Assembly (NCBI GenBank): GCA_017550285.1
Contig: JAFZPP010000004.1
Span: 1-64,000, forward strand
Reading direction: 5' to 3'
Length of the DNA: 64,000 nt
From: Oscillospiraceae bacterium
GTDB lineage: Bacteria; Bacillota; Clostridia; Oscillospirales; Ruminococcaceae
Under the pieces are notes generated by a model, which worked only from the letters and a program-made list of their open reading frames with translations, searched no databases and was not told the DNA's origin. The position numbers and the translations under genes were made by a program. Below are positions 17,076 to 26,207 of the stretch, in pieces. The number at the start of each line of letters is the position of its first letter. The stretch's first letter is position 1.

Positions 17076-19466
17076 ATGAATACACAGTTATTACAGGATT
17101 ATATCACACTGGAATTGCAGAAGGTGCTCGAAAAACTTGCATCCGAAGCAGCCAATGAAAAAACAAAGGCGCTTGCCCGCGGACTCGTCCCTGAGACCGA
17201 CCCCGAACGGGTGCGCTATGCCTTGCAGCAGACGGAGGATGCTTTTCAGCTCTCTGTCCGCTTCGGTACGCCGTCTTTTGACAGCTTTACCGATGTCTGC
17301 GCCGCAATCCGCAGGACACAGTCCGGCGCGCGCGTCTCGCTGAAAGAGCTGCTCGAAATCGCAAGACTGCTGCGGCAGATTTCCTCTCTGACAGACTGGT
17401 ACGATCACTGCGAATCCGTACAGACAACGCTTTCCGATCTGTTTGCACGCTTGCAGCCGAATCCGTATCTCGCCGATCTGCTCGAACGCTCAATCGAAAA
17501 TGAGGAGCGCCTTGCCGATGCAGCCAGTCCGGCACTCGGTCAGATTCGCCGCAAGATTACACAGGCAGGCTTGAAGCTGCGCGAAAAGCTCGAAAAAATG
17601 ATCCGCTCCTCGACCATGCAGACCTATTTGCAGGAGCAGATTATCACGATCCGCGACGGGCGCTATGTCATCCCCGTCAAGGCGGAGCACAGAGGCGATG
17701 TCGCCGGTCTGATTCACGATACCTCTGCGACCGGTCAGACCTATTTCATCGAGCCGATGGCGATTGTCGATGCGAATAACGATATCCGGCTGCTCGAAAC
17801 GCAGGAGCAGGAGGAGATTGAGCGCATCATTCAGAAGCTCTGCGCCGAATGCGGTGCCGCTGCCGAGCCGATGCTGCAAGGCTATGACATCGCGGCGGAG
17901 CTCAATCTCTATTTTGCCAAGGCTTCGCTCGGCGCGCAGCAGAAAGGCATCATTCCGCATGTCTCGCAGGACGGCTCGATGCTGCTCAAAAATGCAAGAC
18001 ATCCGCTGATCGACCCGAAGACTGTCGTGCCGATCAATATCAATCTCGGCATCGACTTCCATGCGCTGATTATCACCGGTCCGAATACCGGCGGTAAGAC
18101 CGTCGCGCTGAAAACGGTCGGTCTGCTTACGGCAATGGCGATGTGCGGACTGATGATTCCGGCGTCCGACGGCAGCAGAATTGCCTGCTATGACCGCATT
18201 CTCGTTGATATCGGCGACCGGCAGAGCATCGAAAACAATCTCTCGACATTCAGCGCGCATACCATTCAGGATATCGAGATTATCAAATCCGCGGATGACC
18301 GCACGCTCGTCCTCATGGATGAGCTCGGCTCCGGTACCGACCCTGTCGAGGGCGCGGCACTGGCGGTTGCGGTCATTGAACGGCTCCGGATGCAGGGTGC
18401 GGCACTGATCGTGACGACGCATTATCAGGAGCTCAAACGCTATGCGCTCGAAACCGATGATGTCGAGAATGCATCCTGCGAATTCGATCTTGAAACGCTC
18501 AAGCCGACTTACCGGCTCGTGATCGGTTCGCCCGGTAAATCAAATGCATTTGCGATTTCCAGTTCGCTCGGGATGCCGGAGGATGTCATTGCACATGCAA
18601 AGAAACTTGTCAGCACGGAGAATCAGCGCTTTGAAAAGGCGGTCGAACAGCTCGACCGCGCCAGAGCAGAGCATGAAAAAATGCTTGCCGAGCTGACTGC
18701 GCTGCGTGAAAGCACCGCAAAGCATGAGAAGGAAATCCGTGAGCAGGCAAAATTGCTGGAACAGCGCCGTGAGGAGGAGCTTTCCAAGATTCGGACGCAG
18801 GCAAGACGCATCGTCGAGCAGACTGTCACCGAATCCAATGCACTGCTGCAAGAGCTCCGTGATCTCAAAAAGGAAAAGGATAAAGCCGATTTTGCGCAGA
18901 AAATCGCTGCGGCAAAATCCCGCTCGAATCAGACAATCAATGCACTCTATGAGAATTCCGATACCGATGAGCAGGGCGATTATACGCTGCCGCGTGCTTT
19001 GCAGATCGGTGATTCGGTGCTGGTCGTTTCCATTGGCAGAAGCGGCACCGTCATTGCCGAGCCGGCCGGCAAGGTTGTGACCGTGCAGATCGGCGCGATG
19101 AAGACACGCGTCCCGATTGAGAACCTGCGGCTCGAAAAGACCGTTCAGCAAAAGCAGAAGCAGGAGCAGAAAAAGGTGCATACAACCGTCGTGCGCTCGG
19201 AGAAAAAGGGCTCCGGCGGGCGCTCCGCCAATGAAGTCGATATCCGCGGCTGTACCGTCGATGAGGGCATCATGATGGTCGAGAACTTTATCGCAGGCTC
19301 GCTGCTCTCCGGCTTTGAAACCGTCACGATCATCCACGGAAAGGGGACCGGCGCGCTGCGCAAGGGCATCCATGAGCATCTGCGGCGCATGAAGCAGGTC
19401 AAATCCTACCGGCTCGGCGTCTACGGCGAGGGTGAAGACGGCGTGACCGTTGTGACGCTCAAATAA
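17076..19466 (+). CDS. mutS2: endonuclease MutS2
   Basis: 796 aa. The start at 17076 gives the typical MutS2 N-terminus; an upstream in-frame extension is rejected as it crosses the palindrome and lacks a ribosome site. The order is core/clamp helices, ATPase (Walker A GPNTGGKT, Walker B LVLMDELGSGTDP), a Lys/Glu-rich coiled coil (about 520-640), a KOW-like segment and a C-terminal Smr nuclease domain with DIRGCTVDE and HGKGTGALRKG. MutS2 acts on branched DNA and, in Bacillus, on collided ribosomes; it is not a mismatch repair MutS. It lies 24 bases before the CPBP gene. Confidence 0.94.
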   Translation: MNTQLLQDYITLELQKVLEKLASEAANEKTKALARGLVPETDPERVRYALQQTEDAFQLSVRFGTPSFDSFTDVCAAIRRTQSGARVSLKELLEIARLLRQISSLTDWYDHCESVQTTLSDLFARLQPNPYLADLLERSIENEERLADAASPALGQIRRKITQAGLKLREKLEKMIRSSTMQTYLQEQIITIRDGRYVIPVKAEHRGDVAGLIHDTSATGQTYFIEPMAIVDANNDIRLLETQEQEEIERIIQKLCAECGAAAEPMLQGYDIAAELNLYFAKASLGAQQKGIIPHVSQDGSMLLKNARHPLIDPKTVVPININLGIDFHALIITGPNTGGKTVALKTVGLLTAMAMCGLMIPASDGSRIACYDRILVDIGDRQSIENNLSTFSAHTIQDIEIIKSADDRTLVLMDELGSGTDPVEGAALAVAVIERLRMQGAALIVTTHYQELKRYALETDDVENASCEFDLETLKPTYRLVIGSPGKSNAFAISSSLGMPEDVIAHAKKLVSTENQRFEKAVEQLDRARAEHEKMLAELTALRESTAKHEKEIREQAKLLEQRREEELSKIRTQARRIVEQTVTESNALLQELRDLKKEKDKADFAQKIAAAKSRSNQTINALYENSDTDEQGDYTLPRALQIGDSVLVVSIGRSGTVIAEPAGKVVTVQIGAMKTRVPIENLRLEKTVQQKQKQEQKKVHTTVVRSEKKGSGGRSANEVDIRGCTVDEGIMMVENFIAGSLLSGFETVTIIHGKGTGALRKGIHEHLRRMKQVKSYRLGVYGEGEDGVTVVTLK

Positions 19467-19490
19467 TACGATCTTTGAAAGGAAATGGCT

Positions 19491-20630
19491 ATGCCGGATA
19501 CCCGTGATTATTCCGATATTACGCCGGTCGATCTGAAAAATCCGTTCCGCAATCCGACCGAGGAGCCGGATTATTCGCCGGATTACCGCGCGATCATGCC
19601 GGAGCTCGATCTGCCGGACAGCAAAATACCGCTCTTTCCGGCGGCGCATGAACGGTCGGCAATCAAGCGCTATTTTGCACTGACCTTCCTGACGCTGCTG
19701 TTCGCACTGCTGACTGCCATGACCATTTATGTGGCATTGCAGGGGGTTGCAGGCGTGATGCTGCGGCAGGTCGATCTCAGAAAGCTCGGGGAGCTGCCGC
19801 AGAATTATACGCAGATTTTGCAGCAGTATCTCACTGACAGCTCGATTGCCTATGCGATCAATCTGATCTCGTTTCTCTGCGGCAACCTTGCGGCGTTTTT
19901 CATCGGCTGCAAGCTGACCGACCTGAAACCGAAGACGCTGTTCCGGCTGCGGAATTTTACTGTGCCGCGTGCGGTCTGCTATGTATTCATCGGACTCTGG
20001 ATTCAGCTCATTGCCGGTCTGCTCGGCGAACAGATCATCCGCTTTGCAAAAACGGTCGGTCTGACGATCTATGTGCCGGATACCGATATGGACGGCACCT
20101 TCATGCGTATGGCGATGCTCGGGCTTTATGCCTGCATCATTGCGCCTGTGACCGAGGAGCTGCTCATGCGCGGACTGGTTCTCAAAAATCTGAGCCGTGT
20201 CAGTCAGCGGCTCGCCATTCTGCTCTCGGCGTTTCTCTTTGCGCTCATGCATGAGAATCTGCTGCAATTTCTCTTTACGTTTCCGCTCGGGATTCTGCTC
20301 GGATATATCACAATCCGGCATAATTCCGTGACACCGGCGATCATTGTGCATATCGGCGTCAATACATTCGGCGTCGCAATTTCGCTCTGTGAACGGTTCC
20401 TTTCGCAGGGCTCCATGCGGATCGTTAACATCAGCTATACGCTCGGCATCCTGCTGATCGGTGCCGTCGCGCTGCTCTATCTGCTCTTTACCGAGCGGCT
20501 GCCCGATCAGACACCGCATCAGAGTATGCGCGCCGGAAGACTCGTTGCTGCCTCACCGCTCTTCTGGATTCTGTTTGCCGTGCATGTCGGCGCGGCGCTG
20601 CTCGCAAGCGCGGGGACTACGCTGCACTGA
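19491..20630 (+). CDS. CPBP family intramembrane metalloprotease
   Basis: 379 aa from ATG 19491, which is correctly spaced from GAAAGGA; the ATG at 19485 touches the ribosome site. A 60-residue acidic cytoplasmic N-terminus precedes about eight membrane helices. The CPBP/Abi signature is complete: EELLMRGLVLKNL (motif 1, EExxxR), FALMHENLLQF (motif 2) and HIGVNTFG (motif 3). Such proteins process CAAX-like peptides or give self-immunity to peptides. There is no bacteriocin gene beside it, so a housekeeping role is more likely. Confidence 0.85.
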   Translation: MPDTRDYSDITPVDLKNPFRNPTEEPDYSPDYRAIMPELDLPDSKIPLFPAAHERSAIKRYFALTFLTLLFALLTAMTIYVALQGVAGVMLRQVDLRKLGELPQNYTQILQQYLTDSSIAYAINLISFLCGNLAAFFIGCKLTDLKPKTLFRLRNFTVPRAVCYVFIGLWIQLIAGLLGEQIIRFAKTVGLTIYVPDTDMDGTFMRMAMLGLYACIIAPVTEELLMRGLVLKNLSRVSQRLAILLSAFLFALMHENLLQFLFTFPLGILLGYITIRHNSVTPAIIVHIGVNTFGVAISLCERFLSQGSMRIVNISYTLGILLIGAVALLYLLFTERLPDQTPHQSMRAGRLVAASPLFWILFAVHVGAALLASAGTTLH

Positions 20631-20749
20631 GAGGCAAAATATGCCCGATCAGCCCAAACATGAAAAATGCAGCAGGATTGTCAGGAATGCCGTGACGGAC
20701 CGGATGCTGCAATCGAATAATCAATTCAACATATGAAAGGATGAATGCA

Positions 20750-21502
20750 ATGTATCATTTTGATGTGAACAAGGCGATTGATGACTGCTGCCGCTGGATT
20801 CAGGACTGGTTTGCTGAAAACGGCGACGGCTGCCCTGCCGTGCTCGGCATCTCCGGCGGCAAGGACAGCTCGGTCTGTGCGGCACTGCTCTGCAAGGCGC
20901 TCGGTGTCCACAGGGTCATCGGTGTACTGATGCCACGCGGCGTACAGCCCGATATTTCCGATTCGGAGCTGCTCTGCAAGCACCTCGGTATCATGAATGT
21001 CACGGTGAATATCGGTGAGGCGGTCGATGCCGTGGCAAAGGCAGTCGGCGCCGTCACGCCGCTCAGTACACAGGCGGAGATCAATCTGCCGCCCCGTATC
21101 CGCATGACAACCGTCTATGCCGTTTCGCAGTCGGTCGGCGGCAGAGTCGCAAATACCTGCAATCTTTCTGAGGACTGGGTCGGCTATTCGACCCGCTGGG
21201 GCGACAGCGTCGGCGATTTTTCGCCGCTTGGACAGTTTACCGTGACCGAGGTCAAGGCAATCGGCAGGGCACTCGGTCTGCCGGAGCGCCTCGTCGAGAA
21301 GCCGCCTTCTGACGGTCTCTGCGGCAAGACGGATGAGGATAATCTCGGCTTTACCTATGCTGCGCTCGACCTCTATATCCGTGAGGGCATTGAGCCTGAT
21401 CCCGAAACCAAGGCGCTCATTGACCGCAAGCATAAGATGAACCTCTTTAAGCTCAAGATGATGCCTGCATTCCCGTTCGATCCGACGAAGGATGCAGAAT
21501 AA
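20750..21502 (+). CDS. nadE: NH3-dependent NAD+ synthetase
   Basis: 250 aa from ATG 20750, 9 bases after AAAGG; an ATG at 20741 overlaps the ribosome site. The ATP pyrophosphatase loop is GISGGKDSS, and LVEKPPSDGLCGKTDEDNLGFTY is the NadE lid. There is no N-terminal glutaminase domain, so ammonia is the nitrogen donor. It adenylates and amidates nicotinate adenine dinucleotide, the last step of the route begun by nadBC upstream. Confidence 0.94.
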   Translation: MYHFDVNKAIDDCCRWIQDWFAENGDGCPAVLGISGGKDSSVCAALLCKALGVHRVIGVLMPRGVQPDISDSELLCKHLGIMNVTVNIGEAVDAVAKAVGAVTPLSTQAEINLPPRIRMTTVYAVSQSVGGRVANTCNLSEDWVGYSTRWGDSVGDFSPLGQFTVTEVKAIGRALGLPERLVEKPPSDGLCGKTDEDNLGFTYAALDLYIREGIEPDPETKALIDRKHKMNLFKLKMMPAFPFDPTKDAE

Positions 21503-21510
21503 TCCCGCAA

Positions 21511-21558
21511 AAAAATCCGCGGAATGCACGCTGATACGCTGCATTCCGCGGTTTCTTT
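21511..21558. terminator. bidirectional terminator between nadE and the dockerin gene
   Basis: CCGCGGAATGCA (21517-21528) pairs perfectly with TGCATTCCGCGG (21540-21551). There is a T-rich tract on the plus side and an A-run upstream that serves the minus strand. It lies between converging genes. Confidence 0.85.
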
Positions 21559-21564
21559 TATACA

Positions 21565-23520
21565 TCAGACAAGACGGGCGATGATGCGGAGAATATAGAT
21601 GACATCCTCGCCGTCGAGCAGATCGTCGCCGCTGCATCTGCCGTTGGCGATGCCCTGCGCCTCAATCCGGACTGCCGGATCCTCGGCGACGAACCGCGCA
21701 AGCAGAACCGCATCGGAAACATCTACGGTGCCGTCCAGATTGACGTCGCCGCGAAGTCCCTGCTTCGGCAGTGTCGTGACGGTTGTTGTCGTGACGGTGG
21801 TTGTTGTGGTGGTTTTCGGTGCAGTCGGCTTTGTCGTGGTGCGGGACGTACCCGTCGGGGTGGTTGTGACCGTCATGCGGGTAGTTGTCGCGGTTGTGAC
21901 AGACGTTGTCCGCGCGGTGGTGACGGTGGTGGTTGTCGTGACAGGCTTGGTGGTGGTACTGGTTGTCTGGGTGGTGGTTGTTGCAGAACGCTTCGTGGTT
22001 GTCGGGTAGGTCGGGAAGGTGAAAACCGGTCTGGTGCGCGAGGTCGATGTCGTGCTTGTGACGGTGGTTTCAGAAGCGGTCGGAGCGGTCGTCTTTGTCG
22101 TGCCTGTCGTTGTGGGACGGGTTGTGGTGGTTGTCCGTCCGGTGGTTGTTGTGGTGGTTTTCGACGTTGTTGTTGTCGATGCGGTTGTGGAGGTTGTCGT
22201 TGTTGTGGTGGGCGTCGTGGTGGTTTCAGACTGCTGCTGCGTGAGCTTCAGCGTCCGGAAGGTGACGTCCATTTCCGGATCATCGGCGCTTGAGAATGCA
22301 GGCGCTGCCATGATCTGATAGGTCAGGTTGCCGTCTGCGTCAAAGCGGATGCCGTAGATGCTGCCGAGCGCCTTTTCCTCGTCGTTCAGCGTATACAGCT
22401 TTTCGGAGCTGCCGCCTGTCAGCGGTCTTTTGTAAATGCTCGTCGCATCGTGATAATAGACGGTATCGCCGCTGATTTGCGTGGAGACATAGCAGATCGA
22501 ATACACAGTGCCGTTCTGGGTCGGCCATGCTGCCTTGACCGTGCCGAAGGTTTCGGTCTCGTTCATCAGGCGGCTGCGGCTGAATGTCGCCGTGACCTGA
22601 TCGGCAAAGCGGACAGTCGTCGGATCGACAGCCTTCGCATAATACCATGAGCCGTCCGGCATCGGATGCACCGTATCCAGCGCGCCGATCCAGAAAGCCT
22701 GCGCGTAATCATCGGCGGTGCAGGTGATCGTATTGTTCTCTGCAAAATAATTCCAGTCATCTGCCTTATGATAGGTGTCAGCCTGCATGTACGCATCGGA
22801 GACGAGCAGATACATATGCGTGCCGTGACCGAGCATGTCCGGTGCGCCGTCATCGTAGGTCGCGTCGCAGTGATACCATTTGCCGTCAATCTGCACCACA
22901 TTCCACATATGCTTGAGCGCATCGCTCGTGATCGCGTAGCAGGGGATATCGAGCTTCCGGCAGAGGACGCACATTGCAAGCGCATAGCCCTGACAGACCG
23001 TTTTGCCGTCAATCAGCGCGGTATAGGCATTGTTGTTTGTATAAGTCAGATCGTATTCACAGTGCTCTGCGAGATAATCATGCAGATAAAGCACCTTCTC
23101 GGCGTTCGTCCAGCCGGACTGCACGCCGCGTAGAATCGTATCGACGGCATTGTCGAATTCCGTCTGCATAGCCGGAATATCTTCAATGCTGTAATTGTAT
23201 TCGATTGAGATGGAACCGACGTAACTGCGCTGCCACGGGTTCATGGAATAGCGGTATGCAGAGCTGATATAGAACCATTTTGCGTCGGTATAGAGCATGT
23301 CATAATACAGGTCCGTGACCTGATCGACAGTCAGATTCAGATTGCTGATTACCACATTTGTTTTCTTGTTCTCCCATGCATCGTAGACCATCGCGCGGAA
23401 GGTCTCCGCAGCGGATGCCTCTGCTTCTGCCGCGGAAACGGTCAGCAGCGGCTGCGTCATGCAGCAGAGCATCACGGCGGACAGCATGCCTGCTGTTAAT
23501 TTATGAAACAGTGTACGCAT
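21565..23520 (-). CDS. secreted transglutaminase-like protein with C-terminal dockerin
   Basis: 651 aa. The start at 23520 lies behind GGAGGTG. Residues 1-31 are a Sec signal peptide (cleavage near VSA-AEA). A transglutaminase-like domain covers about 90-260, with Cys in DGKTVCQGYALAMCVLC, His in LKHMWNVVQI and Asp in YHCDATYDDG. A beta-rich region follows (about 260-420). Then comes a Thr-rich linker of about 160 residues (TTTTT runs with P, S, V, K) and a type I dockerin: RGDVNLDGTVDVSDAVLLARF is a good calcium loop, while the second repeat, RCSGDDLLDGEDVIYILRII, has a degenerate loop. It should be secreted and bound by a cohesin scaffold. The substrate is unknown. Confidence 0.87.
   Translation of the reverse strand: MRTLFHKLTAGMLSAVMLCCMTQPLLTVSAAEAEASAAETFRAMVYDAWENKKTNVVISNLNLTVDQVTDLYYDMLYTDAKWFYISSAYRYSMNPWQRSYVGSISIEYNYSIEDIPAMQTEFDNAVDTILRGVQSGWTNAEKVLYLHDYLAEHCEYDLTYTNNNAYTALIDGKTVCQGYALAMCVLCRKLDIPCYAITSDALKHMWNVVQIDGKWYHCDATYDDGAPDMLGHGTHMYLLVSDAYMQADTYHKADDWNYFAENNTITCTADDYAQAFWIGALDTVHPMPDGSWYYAKAVDPTTVRFADQVTATFSRSRLMNETETFGTVKAAWPTQNGTVYSICYVSTQISGDTVYYHDATSIYKRPLTGGSSEKLYTLNDEEKALGSIYGIRFDADGNLTYQIMAAPAFSSADDPEMDVTFRTLKLTQQQSETTTTPTTTTTTSTTASTTTTSKTTTTTTGRTTTTTRPTTTGTTKTTAPTASETTVTSTTSTSRTRPVFTFPTYPTTTKRSATTTTQTTSTTTKPVTTTTTVTTARTTSVTTATTTRMTVTTTPTGTSRTTTKPTAPKTTTTTTVTTTTVTTLPKQGLRGDVNLDGTVDVSDAVLLARFVAEDPAVRIEAQGIANGRCSGDDLLDGEDVIYILRIIARLV
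21770..22240 (-). repeat. low-complexity Thr-codon tract (linker)
   Basis: Degenerate ACN repeats encode the Thr-rich linker of the dockerin protein. It is protein-level low complexity, not a DNA array with spacers. Confidence 0.8.
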
Positions 23521-23928
23521 AATCACACCTCCGGATACAGTCGGAACGGTTCGGATGCGCAGAGAAACAGATATCCCTGCAAGAATATTATAACATATAT
23601 GCATAAAAAGTGTAAGATGTAAAACGCTGAAATTGTAAAATCGTTTTTGTGCGTAACGTACAAAGCGGCTGAATTCTTAACATAATTTTCAGAAAACGAC
23701 GGTATCAGCAGGAAAAATACGGCTCTGCGCAATGTGACAAACAGTATAAGCGACAAGAAAATATACAAAAAGTTTTGCTTTTGTGATTAGGAATCTGCGG
23801 CATATGCCCTGGATTTTTATGCAAGCAAAACAAAGAATTTTCATCCGCTTGCCAAAGCAGACAGGGTTGTGCTATAATAAAAATTGTCCCGGTTTTTCGG
23901 GAAAATCGTGGGAAGGGAAACATATAAA
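23521..23928. other. divergent intergenic region between the two dockerin genes
   Basis: 408 AT-rich bases. A promoter for the rightward gene is at 23849-23878. On the minus strand a TATAAT box reads from 23592 to 23587, without a good -35 partner. I see no RNA gene or repeat in the rest. Confidence 0.5.
23849..23878 (+). promoter_or_regulatory. promoter of the LRR-dockerin gene
   Basis: TTGCCA (23849-23854), 18 bases, TATAAT (23873-23878). Confidence 0.7.
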
Positions 23929-25914
23929 ATGAAAAGGAATACAATCACAGCCATGCTGGCTGCCGTGCTTGCGCTGACTGCTGTCAGCGGCAGTATGCTG
24001 CCGGCAAATGCGCCGCTTTCGCTTTCTGCATCTGCGGCGTTTACCAGAGAGGATGAAACACCTGTCAACGGACACTCCGGCGTGTACTCCTACGTGAAAT
24101 ATCCGAAGTCGAAGTACATTGAAATCGAAGCTGTTCACATGTCACTCAGCGGAAGAATCGAGATTCCTGAAAAGATCGACGGACTGCCGGTCACTGTCAT
24201 CGGCAAGGGCGCGTTTCAGGACTGCACCGACATCACCGAGATTGTGATGCCGGAATCTGTGGAGTATATGAATCTCGGCGCTTTCACCGGCTGCAAAAAG
24301 CTGAAAAAGGTTACGCTTTCCAAGAAGCTCCATGCACTTCCGGCAAAGGCTTTCGCAGACTGTACCGCACTCGAAAGCATTTCACTGCCGGATTCGCTGA
24401 CCGACATCGGCGCCTATGCCTTTGAGGACTGCGAGAGCCTCAAGGAAATCCATATCCCGAGCTCTGTGACAGGGCTTGATTCCTGCGCATTCCGCAGATG
24501 CTCCGCGCTCGAAAATGTCACGCTCGGTACAGGCATCAAGAAAATCGGCAACCAGACCTTTGCAATGTGCGGCAAGCTGACCGAGATCAAGCTGCCGGAG
24601 GCGCTCACTGAAATCGGTACCCGTGCCTTCGGAAACTGCGGCGCCCTGACCGCAATCTCGCTGCCGGATCATGTCAAGACAATCGGCAACGAGGTCTTTG
24701 CAGGCTGTGCAAAAATGAAATCCGCAAAGCTCTCCGCTGTTCTGGAGAGTGTTCCCGTCTCTGCATTTGCGGGCTGCAATCAGCTCGAAGCTGTCGAGAT
24801 TCCGGACAGCGTCAAATCCATTGAGACTTATGCTTTTTATGAGTGCAGTGCGCTGAATAAGGCGAAAATCGGTGACGGCGTCAGCGTGATCCGCGATTCC
24901 GCATTCCAGAAGTGCGAAGCGCTCAAGGAGCTGACAATCGGCGTCGGGCTGACGAAGCTCGGTGCACATGCATTCCGTGATTGCAGTGCGCTCGAATCCG
25001 TTGCACTGCCGGACAATCTCACCGAAATCGGTGACAATGCATTCACCGGCTGCACGGCGCTGAAAGATATCAAGCTGCCGAAATCGCTGAAAGCACTCGC
25101 AAAACAGGTCTTCTACGGCTGCAAGTCGCTGACTGCCGTCAAGCTGCCGGAGAGCATCGCTTCCGTCGGCGAGGGCACATTCCGTAACTGCGCTGTGCTC
25201 GCATCGGTGTCGGTTCCGAATGAAACCTGTGCATTTGCGGATGATCCGTATCTGTTCAGCAACAGCTATAATGTATTTGATACGATTGTCTTTGGCTATG
25301 AGGACTCCACCGCGGATAAATTTGCAAAGCAGTACGGCTATCAGTTCAAGTCGCTCAAGGAGCAGAGTGCCGCAAGCGTGACCACCGCAGAAACAACCGC
25401 TGCCACAACAACCACTGAGACGACAACCACGACGGCGCCGACTACCACCGCCGAAACCACGACGACAACGGAAACCACTACCACAACCACTGAAACCACG
25501 ACTACAACGACCACAACCGAAACGACCACTACAACAACTACAACCACCGAAACCACTGCCACCACTACTACAACCACCGAGACGACAACCGCTTCGACCG
25601 CAGCAGAAACCACTGTGACTGCTGTATCCACGGAGACTGCACCCTCGATTCCGCAGCTCAGAGGCGATGTGGACGGTGACGGTGCGATCACCAGCGGCGA
25701 TGCACAGATCACGCTGCAAACCTATGCGCTGCTGCTCGCAGGTGCGTCGAATCCGCTCTCCAGAGAAGCAGATGCGGCTGCCGATGTCGATCAGGACGGC
25801 GCAATTACCGCTGCCGATGCGCAGATCATCTTGCAGTATTATACGCAGAATACGCTCTCGCATATCTCTACGACATGGGAAGAACTCGTTGATTCTGCGA
25901 AGCAGAGCAAATAA
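23929..25914 (+). CDS. secreted BspA-type leucine-rich-repeat protein with C-terminal dockerin
   Basis: 661 aa; start at 23929 behind GGAAGGGAAA. The signal peptide is residues 1-24. About 13 BspA-like LRR_5 units of 23 residues span roughly 60-440, with the theme GxxAFxxCxxLxxIxLPxSLTxI. A Thr/Glu-rich linker covers about 495-575, followed by a complete type I dockerin with two calcium loops, GDVDGDGAITSGDAQITLQ and ADVDQDGAITAADAQIILQ. BspA repeats mediate adhesion or protein binding; here the dockerin would place it on a scaffoldin rather than the cell wall. The hairpin at 25931 follows the gene. Confidence 0.9.
   Translation: MKRNTITAMLAAVLALTAVSGSMLPANAPLSLSASAAFTREDETPVNGHSGVYSYVKYPKSKYIEIEAVHMSLSGRIEIPEKIDGLPVTVIGKGAFQDCTDITEIVMPESVEYMNLGAFTGCKKLKKVTLSKKLHALPAKAFADCTALESISLPDSLTDIGAYAFEDCESLKEIHIPSSVTGLDSCAFRRCSALENVTLGTGIKKIGNQTFAMCGKLTEIKLPEALTEIGTRAFGNCGALTAISLPDHVKTIGNEVFAGCAKMKSAKLSAVLESVPVSAFAGCNQLEAVEIPDSVKSIETYAFYECSALNKAKIGDGVSVIRDSAFQKCEALKELTIGVGLTKLGAHAFRDCSALESVALPDNLTEIGDNAFTGCTALKDIKLPKSLKALAKQVFYGCKSLTAVKLPESIASVGEGTFRNCAVLASVSVPNETCAFADDPYLFSNSYNVFDTIVFGYEDSTADKFAKQYGYQFKSLKEQSAASVTTAETTAATTTTETTTTTAPTTTAETTTTTETTTTTTETTTTTTTTETTTTTTTTTETTATTTTTTETTTASTAAETTVTAVSTETAPSIPQLRGDVDGDGAITSGDAQITLQTYALLLAGASNPLSREADAAADVDQDGAITAADAQIILQYYTQNTLSHISTTWEELVDSAKQSK
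25376..25640 (+). repeat. low-complexity Thr/Glu-codon tract (linker)
   Basis: ACN-rich DNA with GAA/GAG interruptions encodes the linker before the dockerin of the LRR protein. Confidence 0.8.
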
Positions 25915-25930
25915 TACGATATATAATGAA

Positions 25931-25961
25931 CCGCCTGTCCGGCTTGATTCCGGACAGGCGG
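25931..25961. repeat. 31-nt hairpin, copy 1 (left edge of island)
   Basis: CCGCCTGTCCGG, loop CTTGATT, CCGGACAGGCGG: a perfect 12-bp stem, 17 bases after the LRR gene. The 31 bases recur identically at 32717-32747 on the far side of the accessory island. It may act as a terminator (TCAGCTTTT follows). Confidence 0.85.
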
Positions 25962-25989
25962 TCAGCTTTTCGATAAAGTGTCATTTTTT

Positions 25990-26094
25990 AGGGGACGCCC
26001 TCTATCGCAGGGCGTCCCCTCTTGCCGCTGTGCGGCAATTCACCCCTTGCGGAGCTCTTGAAGTGTAAGGGATTCCGTGCTCTGCGGAGCACGG
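25990..26094. repeat. cluster of three small hairpins
   Basis: Three perfect inverted repeats follow each other: AGGGGACGCCCT/AGGGCGTCCCCT (25990-26020), TTGCCGC/GCGGCAA (26022-26038) and CCGTGCTC/GAGCACGG (26075-26094). None has a U-tract. They lie in the 293-base gap between the LRR gene and the integrase, a likely attachment-site or repeat-element region. Confidence 0.6.
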
Positions 26095-26207
26095 CAAGGG
26101 GCGCTGCCCTTCTCTCAAATCCAAAACCTATTGAAAATACGCACTTTTCAGGTTTTCATTTTCAAAAATGGGAACTAACAGGGAACTTTTGCACATGGAG
26201 AAGGGTA

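Noticed and set aside
18540-20519. A 659-codon minus-strand open frame
   Set aside because: It mirrors mutS2 and the CPBP gene; no protein motif and no start signal.
22019-22318. Val-rich plus-strand frames and apparent tandem DNA repeats
   Set aside because: They are the complement of the Thr-rich linker of a dockerin protein. The repeat is protein low complexity, not a CRISPR array: there are no fixed-length spacers.
25376-25640. Possible short CRISPR-like or satellite array
   Set aside because: The ACN/GAA pattern is in frame with the LRR-dockerin protein and encodes its linker. No cas genes occur in the window.
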